Assembly (NCBI GenBank): GCA_009380095.1
Contig: WHSL01000034.1
Location: 1-36,749, forward strand
Length of the DNA stretch: 36,749 bases
Direction: 5' to 3'
Source: Streptosporangiales bacterium
Lineage (GTDB): Bacteria > Actinomycetota > Actinomycetes > Streptosporangiales > Streptosporangiaceae
Shown here piece by piece: positions 15,642 to 24,305 of the stretch (its first letter is position 1; each line of letters opens with the position of its first letter). Both the position numbers and the translations under genes were made by a program. The notes beneath the pieces were generated by a model, which ran no database searches, was not told the DNA's origin, and saw nothing but the letters and a program-made list of their open reading frames with translations.

Positions 15642-16727
15642 GTGCGTTGCGCTGATCTGTCCATCGCCGGAGTGGCCTATCGGCTCCCGGGCACCCTGCC
15701 GGTGGCGGACGCGATCGCCGCGGGCGCGTACGACGCCGCCGAGCAGGAGGCCAACGCCTACCTCTCGGTGACCGTGGCGGACGGGGAGGCTCCCCCGGAC
15801 ATGGCGGTCGCGGCCGGCCGGCTCGCGCTGCGCCGCTCCGGCGTGCCCGCCGCCGACGTGGCGCTGCTGCTGCACGCCTCCGCCCGCTTCCAGGGCATCG
15901 ACTACTGGCCGGCGGCCTCGTACGTGCACCGCGAGGTGCTCGGGGACGCGGTGCGCCGCGCGCCCGCGCTCGACGTGCAGCAGATGTGCGACGGGGCGCT
16001 CGGCGCGCTCGAGCTCGCCGCCTCCTACCTCGCCGCCGACCCGGCCCGGCGGGCCGCGCTGATCACCACCGGCGACCGGATGGACGGGCCCGGCTTCGAC
16101 CGGTGGAGCGCCGACGTGCGCGGCATCGTGTACGGCGACGGCGGCGCCGCGGCCGTACTCGTCCGCGACGGTGGCGCTCCCGGCGGCGCCGACGGGCACG
16201 GCTTCGCCCGCCTGCTCGCCGTCACCACCGTGGTGGACACCGGGCTGGAGGGCATGTACCGAGGCGACCTGGAGTTCGCCGACGCACCCGGGCGCCCGGT
16301 GGACGTACGGTCCCGGCGCGAGGCCTTCGCCACCGCCATCGGTGGACTCCCCGCCCAGCGGATCGCCGCCGGCCTCACCGAGGCGGTCACCGCGACGCTG
16401 GACGAAGCCGGGCTCGACCTCGACGACGTCACGCGCTTCGTGTTCCCGAACGTGGGCCTCCAAGGCCTGACCAACGCCTACGTACGGCCCCTCGGCATCA
16501 CCCTGGAACGCACCGCCTGGGAGTGGGGCCGGCGCACCGGCCACGTGGGCGCCGCCGACCAGCTGACCGGCCTGACCCACCTGGTCGAGTCCGGCGCGGT
16601 GCGGCCCGGCGACCGGGTCATGCTCGTCGGCATCGGCGCCGGTTTCGCCTGGACCTGCGCCCTGCTGGAGCTGACCGAGACACGAGGGTGGCCGGACGTG
16701 GCCGAAGGCGGCCGGACGGGCGGCTGA
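15642..16727 (+). CDS. KAS III-like (FabH-fold) enzyme with altered catalytic residues
   Basis: A 361-residue protein from GTG 15642, with GGAGG at 15631-15635. The thiolase-fold Cys is kept (Cys116 in LDVQQMCDGALGALE), as is GDGGAAAVLV. At the FabH His position (PHQAN) it reads FPNVG (Pro269), and at the Asn position (GNTSAAS) it reads GHVGAAD, with His301. The classical Cys-His-Asn triad is thus lost. KAS III relatives with altered triads occur in secondary metabolism as acyltransferases or unusual condensing enzymes. It could act with the acyl-CoA ligase at 17219-18841 or with the divergent LanB-like protein. The substrate is not evident. Confidence 0.82.
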   Translation: MRCADLSIAGVAYRLPGTLPVADAIAAGAYDAAEQEANAYLSVTVADGEAPPDMAVAAGRLALRRSGVPAADVALLLHASARFQGIDYWPAASYVHREVLGDAVRRAPALDVQQMCDGALGALELAASYLAADPARRAALITTGDRMDGPGFDRWSADVRGIVYGDGGAAAVLVRDGGAPGGADGHGFARLLAVTTVVDTGLEGMYRGDLEFADAPGRPVDVRSRREAFATAIGGLPAQRIAAGLTEAVTATLDEAGLDLDDVTRFVFPNVGLQGLTNAYVRPLGITLERTAWEWGRRTGHVGAADQLTGLTHLVESGAVRPGDRVMLVGIGAGFAWTCALLELTETRGWPDVAEGGRTGG

Positions 16728-16767
16728 ACCCCCTGCGACCGGGGACGGACCCGTACCTTTGCGACAC

Positions 16768-16977
16768 ATGTTGTCTCGTCGTCCGGGCCTGGTCGCCGAG
16801 CGTGGCGCCAACATGCTCGAATACGTCGGTATCACCATCGTGGTCGCCGGCGCCACCACGGGGATGACCCGGTCGGTCTTCGCCTGGTACGCCGCCCAGC
16901 CCGGGTCGGCCTCCGCGGCGCGGGCGAACGCGGCGTCGCGCTCCGCGCCCTCCAGGACGACGGCCTCCGCCTCGTAG
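16768..16977 (+). pseudogene. Solitary second copy of the prepilin-like toxin leader
   Basis: From ATG 16768 the sequence reads MLSRRPGLVAERGANMLEYV and on through GITIVVAGA, nearly identical to the leader of the toxin at 9687 at both protein and DNA level (about 85 bp of similarity, third-position differences). After residue 31 it changes abruptly to low-complexity sequence that is the antisense of another gene remnant. It is best read as a truncated paralogue of the leader-toxin gene, left by a deletion. A tiny expressed peptide of 69 residues cannot be excluded. Confidence 0.6.
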
Positions 16978-17059
16978 GTGAACTGACGAAAGAGCCGTCC
17001 CCACGAACGGCTCAGTGCGGCGGTTGACGCCGCGTTCAGGGATCTCGTGACGGAAGGGG
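16856..17059 (-). pseudogene. Remnant resembling the C-terminal half of a NIPSNAP/ABM-type small protein
   Basis: On the minus strand an open stretch without a start codon reads SWGRLFRQFTYEAEAVVLEG and then DPGWAAYQAKTDRVIPVV. The ending, DPxWxxYxxKTxRxI, is similar to the C-terminus of NIPSNAP or antibiotic-monooxygenase-like ferredoxin-fold proteins. It stops at the junction with the duplicated toxin leader. It is probably a gene fragment. The assignment is tentative. Confidence 0.3.
16992..17013. terminator. Hairpin in the intergenic region
   Basis: GAGCCGT and ACGGCTC (7 bp, perfect) are separated by an 8-base loop CCCCACGA. It lies 15 bp after the end of the leader remnant and could terminate transcription from the KAS III-like gene. 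The rest of 17014-17218 shows no gene that I recognise. Confidence 0.4.
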
Positions 17060-17218
17060 CGGGTCACGGCCCGCCGCGCCCTCACGTCGCGGCCGGGAAC
17101 CTCACTCGTGCGTGGCCCAAGGCCGACCCGGCAGTCACGGCGCCGACCATAGCCCACAAAGGGGACGATTCGCCCCCATCCGCGACCCACCCCGCGCCCG
17201 GCGCGACCACGCCTGGCG

Positions 17219-18841
<1,623 letters not shown>

Positions 18842-18988
18842 CTTCGCCTCCATAAGGAGCGTGCGCGACCCAGAGGTTAGACAGGATCGTCTGTGAAGAG
18901 CGTTTCATCCGGCAAGTCTCTTCTCAGGCCGGAATCTGTGCTTTCATCTGGCTTGCCCGAGAACGACCGGTCACCCCGGAGGGCGCGG
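18842..18988. promoter_or_regulatory. Divergent control region between the ligase gene and the encapsulin operon
   Basis: This 147-bp gap is noticeably less GC-rich than its surroundings. It holds a direct repeat, TTTCATCCGGC at 18903-18913 and TTTCATCTGGC at 18942-18952 (10 of 11 identical, 39 bp apart), and a GAAGAG/CTCTTC inverted pair flanking the first copy. These could be sites for a regulator of both transcription units. No convincing -35/-10 pair was assigned. Confidence 0.4.
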
Positions 18989-19888
18989 ATGTCACTGACG
19001 GTGCTCTACATCACCGGCTGGTGTCGCAGCGGCAGCACGCTGCTCGGAAACGTGCTGGCCGAGGCCACCGGCGTGGTGCACGTCGGCGAACTCCGCTTCC
19101 TCTGGCTCAACGGGGTCCTGGGCACCGGCAGCAACGGCCGCTGCGGATGCGGCGCGCGGCTCACCGAATGCCCCCTGTGGGCGGGCGTGCTCGGCGCGGT
19201 GCGCCCCGCGGACCGTACGCTCGCCGCGCACGCCGCCGAGGTGGTGCGCTGGCAGGCCGCCTGCCGCACCCGGCACACGCACCGGATCCTGCGCCGCCCC
19301 CCGGACAACGGCTGGCCGGAGACGCTCGCGGCGACGTACCGCGCCATCGCCGATCAGACCGGCGCGCGGGTCATCGTGGACGGCTCCAAGTTCTCCTCGG
19401 ACGCCGCGCTGCTCACCCACCTGCCCGGCATCGAGGCCCGCCGTGTGCACCTGGTCCGCGACCCGCGCGCGGTGGCCTGGTCCTGGCTGGTGCCGAAGGC
19501 CTACACCGGGCGGCGGTCCGCGCCGAACAGCACGCTGCACTGGCTGGGCTTCAACCTGACCGCCGAGGCCGTGGCCCGCGCCCATCCGGACACCGCGCTG
19601 CGGCTGCGCTACGAGGACCTGGTCCGGGACCCGCGCGCCGCGGTCGCCCAGGTCCTCGGCCTGCTCGGGCACCCGGGCCCGAACCCGGTGGCCCCGGACG
19701 GCGGCGTCGAGCTGGGCGGCAACCACACGGTGACCGGGAACCCGAACCGGTTCGCGCGGGGCCGTACCCCGATCGAGGAGGACCGGCGCTGGCACGGCGC
19801 GCTGCCGCCGCGGCAACGCGCCACGACGACCCTGCTGGCGCTGCCGCTGCTGCGCCGCTACGGCTACGAGATGAGGGGACGGCCGTGA
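18989..19888 (+). CDS. PAPS-dependent sulfotransferase
   Basis: A 299-residue protein from ATG 18989, with GGAGGG five bases upstream. The 5'-phosphosulfate loop is YITGWCRSGSTLLGN (residues 7-21) and the 3'-phosphate motif is VHLVRDPRAVAWSW (residues 153-166). The family is PF13469-like. It should transfer sulfate from PAPS to a hydroxyl. It is the first gene of the encapsulin/AmCP operon; its TGA overlaps the SDR GTG (19885-19888). In azabicyclic antibiotics (vazabitide, azinomycin) a sulfated intermediate is the leaving-group substrate for aziridine formation, so a similar activation of a hydroxy-amino acid is a good hypothesis here. The acceptor is inferred, not seen. Confidence 0.9.
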   Translation: MSLTVLYITGWCRSGSTLLGNVLAEATGVVHVGELRFLWLNGVLGTGSNGRCGCGARLTECPLWAGVLGAVRPADRTLAAHAAEVVRWQAACRTRHTHRILRRPPDNGWPETLAATYRAIADQTGARVIVDGSKFSSDAALLTHLPGIEARRVHLVRDPRAVAWSWLVPKAYTGRRSAPNSTLHWLGFNLTAEAVARAHPDTALRLRYEDLVRDPRAAVAQVLGLLGHPGPNPVAPDGGVELGGNHTVTGNPNRFARGRTPIEEDRRWHGALPPRQRATTTLLALPLLRRYGYEMRGRP

Positions 19889-20661
19889 ATCTTGGACTGG
19901 CCGGCAAGGTGGCGCTGGTGGCGGGCGGCTCGGCGGGCATCGGCCTGGAGATCGCCCGGGACCTCGTCCGCGAGGGCGCGGTGGTGTCCATCGCGGGCCG
20001 CGACCCCGACCGGCTGGCCAAGGCCCAGGCCGAGCTCGCCGCCGAACGCGGCGGCGCCGAGGTGGGCGGGCGCGCGCTCGACCTCCGCGACGAGGCCGCC
20101 GTACGGGCCTGGGTGGACGGCACCGCCGCCGAGCACGGCGCCCTGCACGCCGTGGTCACCAACGCGGGCGGCCCTCCGGCCGGCCCCACCTCGGGGTTCA
20201 CCCTTGACGACTACCGATCCGCCCTGGAACTCAGCATGCTGGGTCACATCGGCATGGTGAGCGCGGCGCTGCCGCATCTGAGACGGGCCGGCTGGGGCCG
20301 GGTCGTGATGATCGCCAGCGAGACCGTACGGGACCTCATCCCGCGCTTCGCGCTCTCCAACATCGTCCGGACCGGCCTGGTCGGCTACGCCAAGACGCTG
20401 GTGCACGAGCTGGGCCCGGCCGGGATCACGGTGAACGTGCTGGCCCCCGGCTACACGGCCACCGCGCCGCTGCTCGACGAGATCACCGGGGACCGCGCTG
20501 CGGGGGTGCGCCGCGTCGCGGAACAGGCCCGCATCCCGCTGGGCCGGGTGGCCGGCCCGGAGGAGGTCGCCGCCGCCGGCGTGTTCCTGCTCAGCGACCG
20601 CGCCGGCTTCATCACCGGAACCGTCCAGGTCGTCGACGGCGGCCGCGCACTGGGGGTGTGA
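19885..20661 (+). CDS. Short-chain dehydrogenase/reductase with altered active site
   Basis: A 258-residue Rossmann protein from GTG 19885. The cofactor motif GGSAGIG (residues 14-20), VVTNAGGPP (90-98) and VNVLAPGYTAT are standard. The active-site Ser145 (MIAS) is kept, but the YxxxK pair is replaced: in a gapless reading the positions hold Ser158 and Arg162 (RFALSNIVR). The closest Tyr-Lys, YAK at 168-170, has the wrong spacing. A known SDR subfamily carries such LSNxxR sequences, so it is either a reductase with a different proton relay or a non-redox member. In the operon it may reduce or isomerise the ketol made by the transketolase pair. Confidence 0.88.
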   Translation: MNLGLAGKVALVAGGSAGIGLEIARDLVREGAVVSIAGRDPDRLAKAQAELAAERGGAEVGGRALDLRDEAAVRAWVDGTAAEHGALHAVVTNAGGPPAGPTSGFTLDDYRSALELSMLGHIGMVSAALPHLRRAGWGRVVMIASETVRDLIPRFALSNIVRTGLVGYAKTLVHELGPAGITVNVLAPGYTATAPLLDEITGDRAAGVRRVAEQARIPLGRVAGPEEVAAAGVFLLSDRAGFITGTVQVVDGGRALGV

Positions 20662-20667
20662 ACGCTC

Positions 20668-21510
20668 ATGACCGAGGTCGGGATGTTCCTCGACGACCCG
20701 GAGCTGACCCGGCGCAGCCCGGGCGAGGAGTTCGCGCTCGCGTACGCGCGCCAGGGCGAGAAGGCGGCGGTGGACCTGCGCGCCTCGATCAGCGACCTCT
20801 TCCCGCCGGCCAAGAGACGCCCCAGGTTCACCGTGCGGCACCTGCTGCGCAAGGCGGTGGTGGACGCCGACGAGGTCACGGTGTTCACCGAGCGGGCGGA
20901 GAACGTGGCGCCCGGCGACGCCGCGCCGGAGTGGGAGTTCCGGGTCGGGTCCCAGGTGGCCCGGGCGCAGACCATCCGGGCGGCGGTGCCGGTGCCGCCG
21001 GAGATCCTTCGCGACCCGGCCGCGCTCGCCGCGTTCGTGGACTTCCGGCTGCTCGTACGGCTCGGCACCGCGGAGAACGACGTGCTGCTCAACGGCACCG
21101 AGGAGATCCGCGGCCTGCTCCGTACGCCGGGGCTGCGGGAGCGGGACCCCGCCGAGGAGACCGTGGCCGAGACGCTGCTGGCCACCTGCGCGCTCTGCGA
21201 GTGGTACGGCGGCTCGGCGGACGGCATCGTCATGCACCCGGACGACTGGTGGCCGCTCGTCGCCCAGGGCGCCTTCCTGGAACGGCTCGGAGTGCAGGGC
21301 GTCAAGGTCAGCCGCACCCGGATGGTGCCCGCGGGCCGCGCCCTCGTCGGCGACTTCACCGCGGCCGCGACGCTGCTCGACCGGCGCGCCTCCACGATCC
21401 GGCTGACCGCCGACTCCGGCGGGCCGACGGTGGTGGCGGAGATCCGCGAGGCGCTCGCCGTGCACCTGCCCGGCCACTTCGTGCTCGCACGGCTCCCCGG
21501 TGCCCGCTGA
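20668..21510 (+). CDS. HK97-fold capsid-like protein: family 3 (natural product) encapsulin
   Basis: A 280-residue protein from ATG 20668, six bases after the SDR stop. The layout matches phage major capsid proteins: an N-terminal arm (1-60), an extended E-loop-like stretch (65-105, VTVFTERAENVAPG ... EFRVGSQVARAQTIRAAVPV), a spine helix (DPAALAAFVDFRLLVRLGTA) followed by ENDVLLNGT, then the A-domain with DGIVMHPDDWWPLV, GVKVSRTRMVPAGRALVGDF (211-230) and a late beta-rich tail. Size and stand-alone location, with no portal, protease, scaffold or terminase genes, argue for a cellular nanocompartment rather than prophage. Encapsulins of family 3 were predicted inside biosynthetic clusters with sulfotransferase, SDR and amino-group carrier protein genes, exactly the neighbours here. 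It probably forms a shell around one or more enzymes of the pathway. Confidence 0.87.
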   Translation: MTEVGMFLDDPELTRRSPGEEFALAYARQGEKAAVDLRASISDLFPPAKRRPRFTVRHLLRKAVVDADEVTVFTERAENVAPGDAAPEWEFRVGSQVARAQTIRAAVPVPPEILRDPAALAAFVDFRLLVRLGTAENDVLLNGTEEIRGLLRTPGLRERDPAEETVAETLLATCALCEWYGGSADGIVMHPDDWWPLVAQGAFLERLGVQGVKVSRTRMVPAGRALVGDFTAAATLLDRRASTIRLTADSGGPTVVAEIREALAVHLPGHFVLARLPGAR

Positions 21511-22319
21511 TGGAGCCGGCGAGAGACCTGCGGGAGACCGCGCACCGGGTGCGGGAGCACATCGTGGACATGTGCGCCGGCCCGGAGGGCGGGCACCTCG
21601 GCGGCTCGCTGTCGCTGACCGAGATCCTCACGGTCCTCTACTTCCAGGTGCTCCGCGTGGACCCGCGCCGGCCGGACGACCCGGGCCGCGACATCCTGCT
21701 GCTCAGCAAGGGCCACGGCGCGATCTGCCTGTACGCGGTGCTGGCCGAGCGCGGCTTCCTGCCGGTCGAGGAGCTGGCCACGTACGCCCGGGCCGGGAGC
21801 CGGCTGATGGGGCACCCGATCCGGGCCGTGCCCGGGGTGGAGATGCCGACCGGCTCGCTCGGCCACGGGCTCGCCCTCGGCAACGGGTTCGCGCTCGCCG
21901 GGCGGCGCTGCTTCGTGGTGCTCGGCGACGGGGAGTTGCAGGAGGGCTCGGTGTGGGAGGCGGCCGGGGTGGCCGCCGGGCTCGGCCTGGGGAACCTGAC
22001 CGCGGTGGTGGACCGCAACACGCTGCAGCTCACCGGGCCGACCGAGGAGCGGGTCCCGCTGGAGCCGCTGGCCGGCCGGTGGCGGGCCTTCGGCTGGGAG
22101 GTGCGCGAGTGCGACGGGCACGATCCGGCGGCGCTGCTGGCGGCGTTCACGGAACCGTCGCCGGGGCGGCCGGTGGCGGTGATCGCGCACACCGTGAAGG
22201 GGCGCGGGCTGCCCGCGCTGGAGGGGACCGTACGCGCCCACTACGCCAACCTCGGTGAACGGCAGCACCAGCGCGCCCTGGCCGTGCTGCGGGCCCGGCA
22301 CAAGCGGGGCGCGCCGTGA
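21510..22319 (+). CDS. Transketolase, N-terminal (ThDP-binding) subunit
   Basis: A 269-residue protein whose ATG (21510) overlaps the encapsulin stop by one base (TGATG). It contains the transketolase motifs SKGHG (66-70), GSLGHGLALGNG (115-126) and the ThDP/Mg motif GDGELQEGSVWEAA with a later Asn in VVDRNTLQLTG. It forms the first half of a split transketolase with the next gene. Transketolases move a two-carbon ketol unit from a sugar phosphate donor to an aldehyde. In AmCP-dependent vazabitide synthesis a split transketolase extends the carrier-bound semialdehyde; the presence of lysW-lysZ genes right behind supports the same use here. Confidence 0.92.
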   Translation: MEPARDLRETAHRVREHIVDMCAGPEGGHLGGSLSLTEILTVLYFQVLRVDPRRPDDPGRDILLLSKGHGAICLYAVLAERGFLPVEELATYARAGSRLMGHPIRAVPGVEMPTGSLGHGLALGNGFALAGRRCFVVLGDGELQEGSVWEAAGVAAGLGLGNLTAVVDRNTLQLTGPTEERVPLEPLAGRWRAFGWEVRECDGHDPAALLAAFTEPSPGRPVAVIAHTVKGRGLPALEGTVRAHYANLGERQHQRALAVLRARHKRGAP

Positions 22320-23281
22320 GCGTCTCGGCCCGGGAGGCGTACCGGGACGCGCTCGCTGAGCTGATGGCGGCCGACGAGCGGGTGTGGTGCCTGGACGGCG
22401 ACACCGGGCTGTTCGACGCCGACGCGTTCGGCCCCGCCAAGGACCGCTACGTCAACCTCGGCATCGCCGAGCACAACCTGATCGGCACCGCCGCCGGGAT
22501 GGCCGCGAGCGGGCTGCTGCCGTACGTGAACACGATGGCCGCGTTCGCCGCCACCCGGGCGCTGGAGGCGGTCAAGGTCGACGTGGCCTACAACGCGCTG
22601 CCGGTACGGATCGCGGCCACGCACGGCGGGCTGGCCGCGGGGCACCTCGGTCCCACCCATCACGCGCTGGAGGACCTGGCCGTGATGCGGGCGCTGCCCG
22701 GGTGCACGGTGGTGGTCCCGGCGGACGCGGACCAGGCCGTGCGGGCCGTACGGCAGACCGCGGACCACCCCGGCCCGGTCTACCTGCGCCTCGGCCGCGG
22801 CCCCACCCCGCCGCTCGCCTCGGCGGTCCCGGAGCCGGGGCCGGAGCCGTTCACGGTGGGACGGGCGCAGTGGCTGCGCCGGGGGCCGGACGTCGCGATC
22901 GTGGCGTGCGGGCCGTATCCGGTGCTCGCCGCGCTGGAGGCCGCCGAGGTGCTCGCGAACCTAGGCGCGACGGCGGCCGTGTTGAACCTGCACACGCTCG
23001 CCCCGCTGGACGCGGACGCCGTGGTCGAGGCCGCGCACGGGACGGCCGGGGTGGTGACCGTGGAAGAGCACTGGCGCACCGGCGGCCTCGGCGGCGCGGT
23101 CGCGGAGGTGCTCGGCGAGCGGGCGCCCGCGCGGATCCGGCGGGTCGGCATGCCGGCCACGTTCGCGGAGGTGGCCGGGGGGCAGCGAGACCTGCTGGAA
23201 CGGTATGGAATCACCGGCGCGGCCGTAGCGGCGGCCGCCCGGGAACTGATGGAGGGGACCGCATGGGAGGGCGAGACGTGA
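22316..23281 (+). CDS. Transketolase, C-terminal subunit
   Basis: A 321-residue protein starting at GTG 22316, overlapping the previous stop by four bases. It has the pyrimidine-binding domain with the catalytic Glu52 (NLGIAEHNLIG), the PSDADQ-like segment VVPADADQAVRAV, and the C-terminal transketolase domain (LNLHTLAPLDADAVVEAA, VVTVEEHWRTGGLGGAVAE). Together with the preceding gene it rebuilds a whole transketolase of the DXS/TK superfamily. The GTGA overlap with lysW (23278-23281) shows close coupling to the carrier protein, consistent with an acceptor aldehyde that is bound to LysW. Confidence 0.93.
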   Translation: MSVSAREAYRDALAELMAADERVWCLDGDTGLFDADAFGPAKDRYVNLGIAEHNLIGTAAGMAASGLLPYVNTMAAFAATRALEAVKVDVAYNALPVRIAATHGGLAAGHLGPTHHALEDLAVMRALPGCTVVVPADADQAVRAVRQTADHPGPVYLRLGRGPTPPLASAVPEPGPEPFTVGRAQWLRRGPDVAIVACGPYPVLAALEAAEVLANLGATAAVLNLHTLAPLDADAVVEAAHGTAGVVTVEEHWRTGGLGGAVAEVLGERAPARIRRVGMPATFAEVAGGQRDLLERYGITGAAVAAAARELMEGTAWEGET

Positions 23282-23445
23282 CCACGACATGTCCGGAGTG
23301 CGAGGGCCCGGTCGATCTGGCCGGCGACGTACGGCTCAGCGAGATCACGCAGTGTCCCGACTGCTCCAGCGAGCTCGAGGTGGTCGGGCTCGACCCGGTC
23401 AAGCTCGCGCTCGCCCCCGAGATCGAGGAAGACTGGGGCGAGTGA
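23278..23445 (+). CDS. lysW: Amino-group carrier protein (LysW/AmCP)
   Basis: A 55-residue protein from GTG 23278. It has a zinc ribbon with CPEC (Cys5, Cys8) and CPDC (Cys26, Cys29), the core ELEVVGLDPVKLALAPE, and ends exactly in EDWGE, the tail whose terminal Glu side chain is ligated to the amino group of the growing substrate. In Thermus and archaea LysW carries alpha-aminoadipate or glutamate for lysine or arginine synthesis; in Streptomyces homologues serve secondary metabolism. The gene overlaps both neighbours by four bases (GTGA at each end). Because transketolase, sulfotransferase and encapsulin genes flank it, I assign it to a specialised pathway. Confidence 0.96.
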   Translation: MTTTCPECEGPVDLAGDVRLSEITQCPDCSSELEVVGLDPVKLALAPEIEEDWGE

Positions 23446-24305
23446 GGCCGCTGCTGGTCCTGGCCTCACGGGTGCGCTACGAGGAGAAGCAGATCTTCGC
23501 CGCGCTGGAACGCCGCGGCGTCGCGTACACCCACGCCGACCCCCGCCGCTTCACCACCCGGCTGGACGAGATCACCGGCCTGGAGTACTCGGCCGCGCTG
23601 CTCCGGGAGATCGCGCACACGCGGGCCCTGTACGCGGCACTGCTGCTCCAGGCGCTGGGCGTGCCGGCGGTCAACTCCGCCGAGGTGATCGAGACCTGCG
23701 GGGACAAGCTCCGTACCTCGCTGGCGTTGCGCCGCGCCGGGCTGCCCACGCCGCGGACGGCCGTCGCGCTCACCCCGGAGGCGGGCCTGGCGGCGGCCGG
23801 CGAGATCGGCTACCCCGTGGTGATCAAGCCGCTGACCGGCTCCTGGGGGCGGCTGCTCGCGGTCGCGCGGGACCGCGCCACCGCCGAGGCCATCTTCGAG
23901 CACCGCGCGGCGCTCCCGACGCCGCAGCAGCGCATCGCCTTCGTGCAGGAGCTGATCCACGGCCCCGGCCGGGACATCCGGGTCATCGTCTGCGGCGACA
24001 CGGTGGTCGCCGCCTCCTACCGCTACGGCGACGGCGTACGGGCCAACGTCGCGCTCGGCGGCCGCTCCGAGCCGTGCCCGCTCACCCCCGAGCTGCGCGG
24101 CCTCGCTCAGGCCGCCGCGGCGGCGGTCGGCGGCGGCGTGCTCGGCGTCGACCTCATCGAGGGCCCGGACGGGCCGCTGGTCCTCGAGGTCAACCACACC
24201 GTGGAGTTCCGCGGCCTGCAACAGGCGCACGGCGGCTCCGTGGACGTGGCGGGCGCGATCGCGGCGCACGCCGCCGAGGTGGCCACGGGGGTGGGCGCGC
24301 GGTGA
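23442..24305 (+). CDS. lysX: LysX-type ATP-grasp ligase (substrate to LysW)
   Basis: A 287-residue ATP-grasp enzyme from GTG 23442, overlapping the lysW stop. Markers are VNSAEVIETCGDKLRTSLAL, YPVVIKPLTGSWGRLLAVA, RDIRVIVCGD, and the C-terminal LVLEVNHTVEFRGLQ that binds Mg-ATP (Glu and Asn). It ligates the alpha-amino group of an acidic amino acid to the C-terminal Glu of LysW, protecting it during later steps. Glutamate or alpha-aminoadipate are the known substrates; which one is used here is not decided. It is adjacent to its carrier, as in lysine/arginine operons of Thermus and Sulfolobus. Confidence 0.94.
   Translation: MRPLLVLASRVRYEEKQIFAALERRGVAYTHADPRRFTTRLDEITGLEYSAALLREIAHTRALYAALLLQALGVPAVNSAEVIETCGDKLRTSLALRRAGLPTPRTAVALTPEAGLAAAGEIGYPVVIKPLTGSWGRLLAVARDRATAEAIFEHRAALPTPQQRIAFVQELIHGPGRDIRVIVCGDTVVAASYRYGDGVRANVALGGRSEPCPLTPELRGLAQAAAAAVGGGVLGVDLIEGPDGPLVLEVNHTVEFRGLQQAHGGSVDVAGAIAAHAAEVATGVGAR

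Noticed and set aside
18893-18988. Longer N-terminus for the sulfotransferase from 18893
   Set aside because: The extra 32 residues are unlike the family, and the ATG at 18989 has an ideal GGAGGG.
20668-21510. Capsid-like protein as part of a prophage
   Set aside because: No terminase, portal, protease, tail or integrase genes occur nearby, and all neighbours are metabolic and translationally coupled to it.
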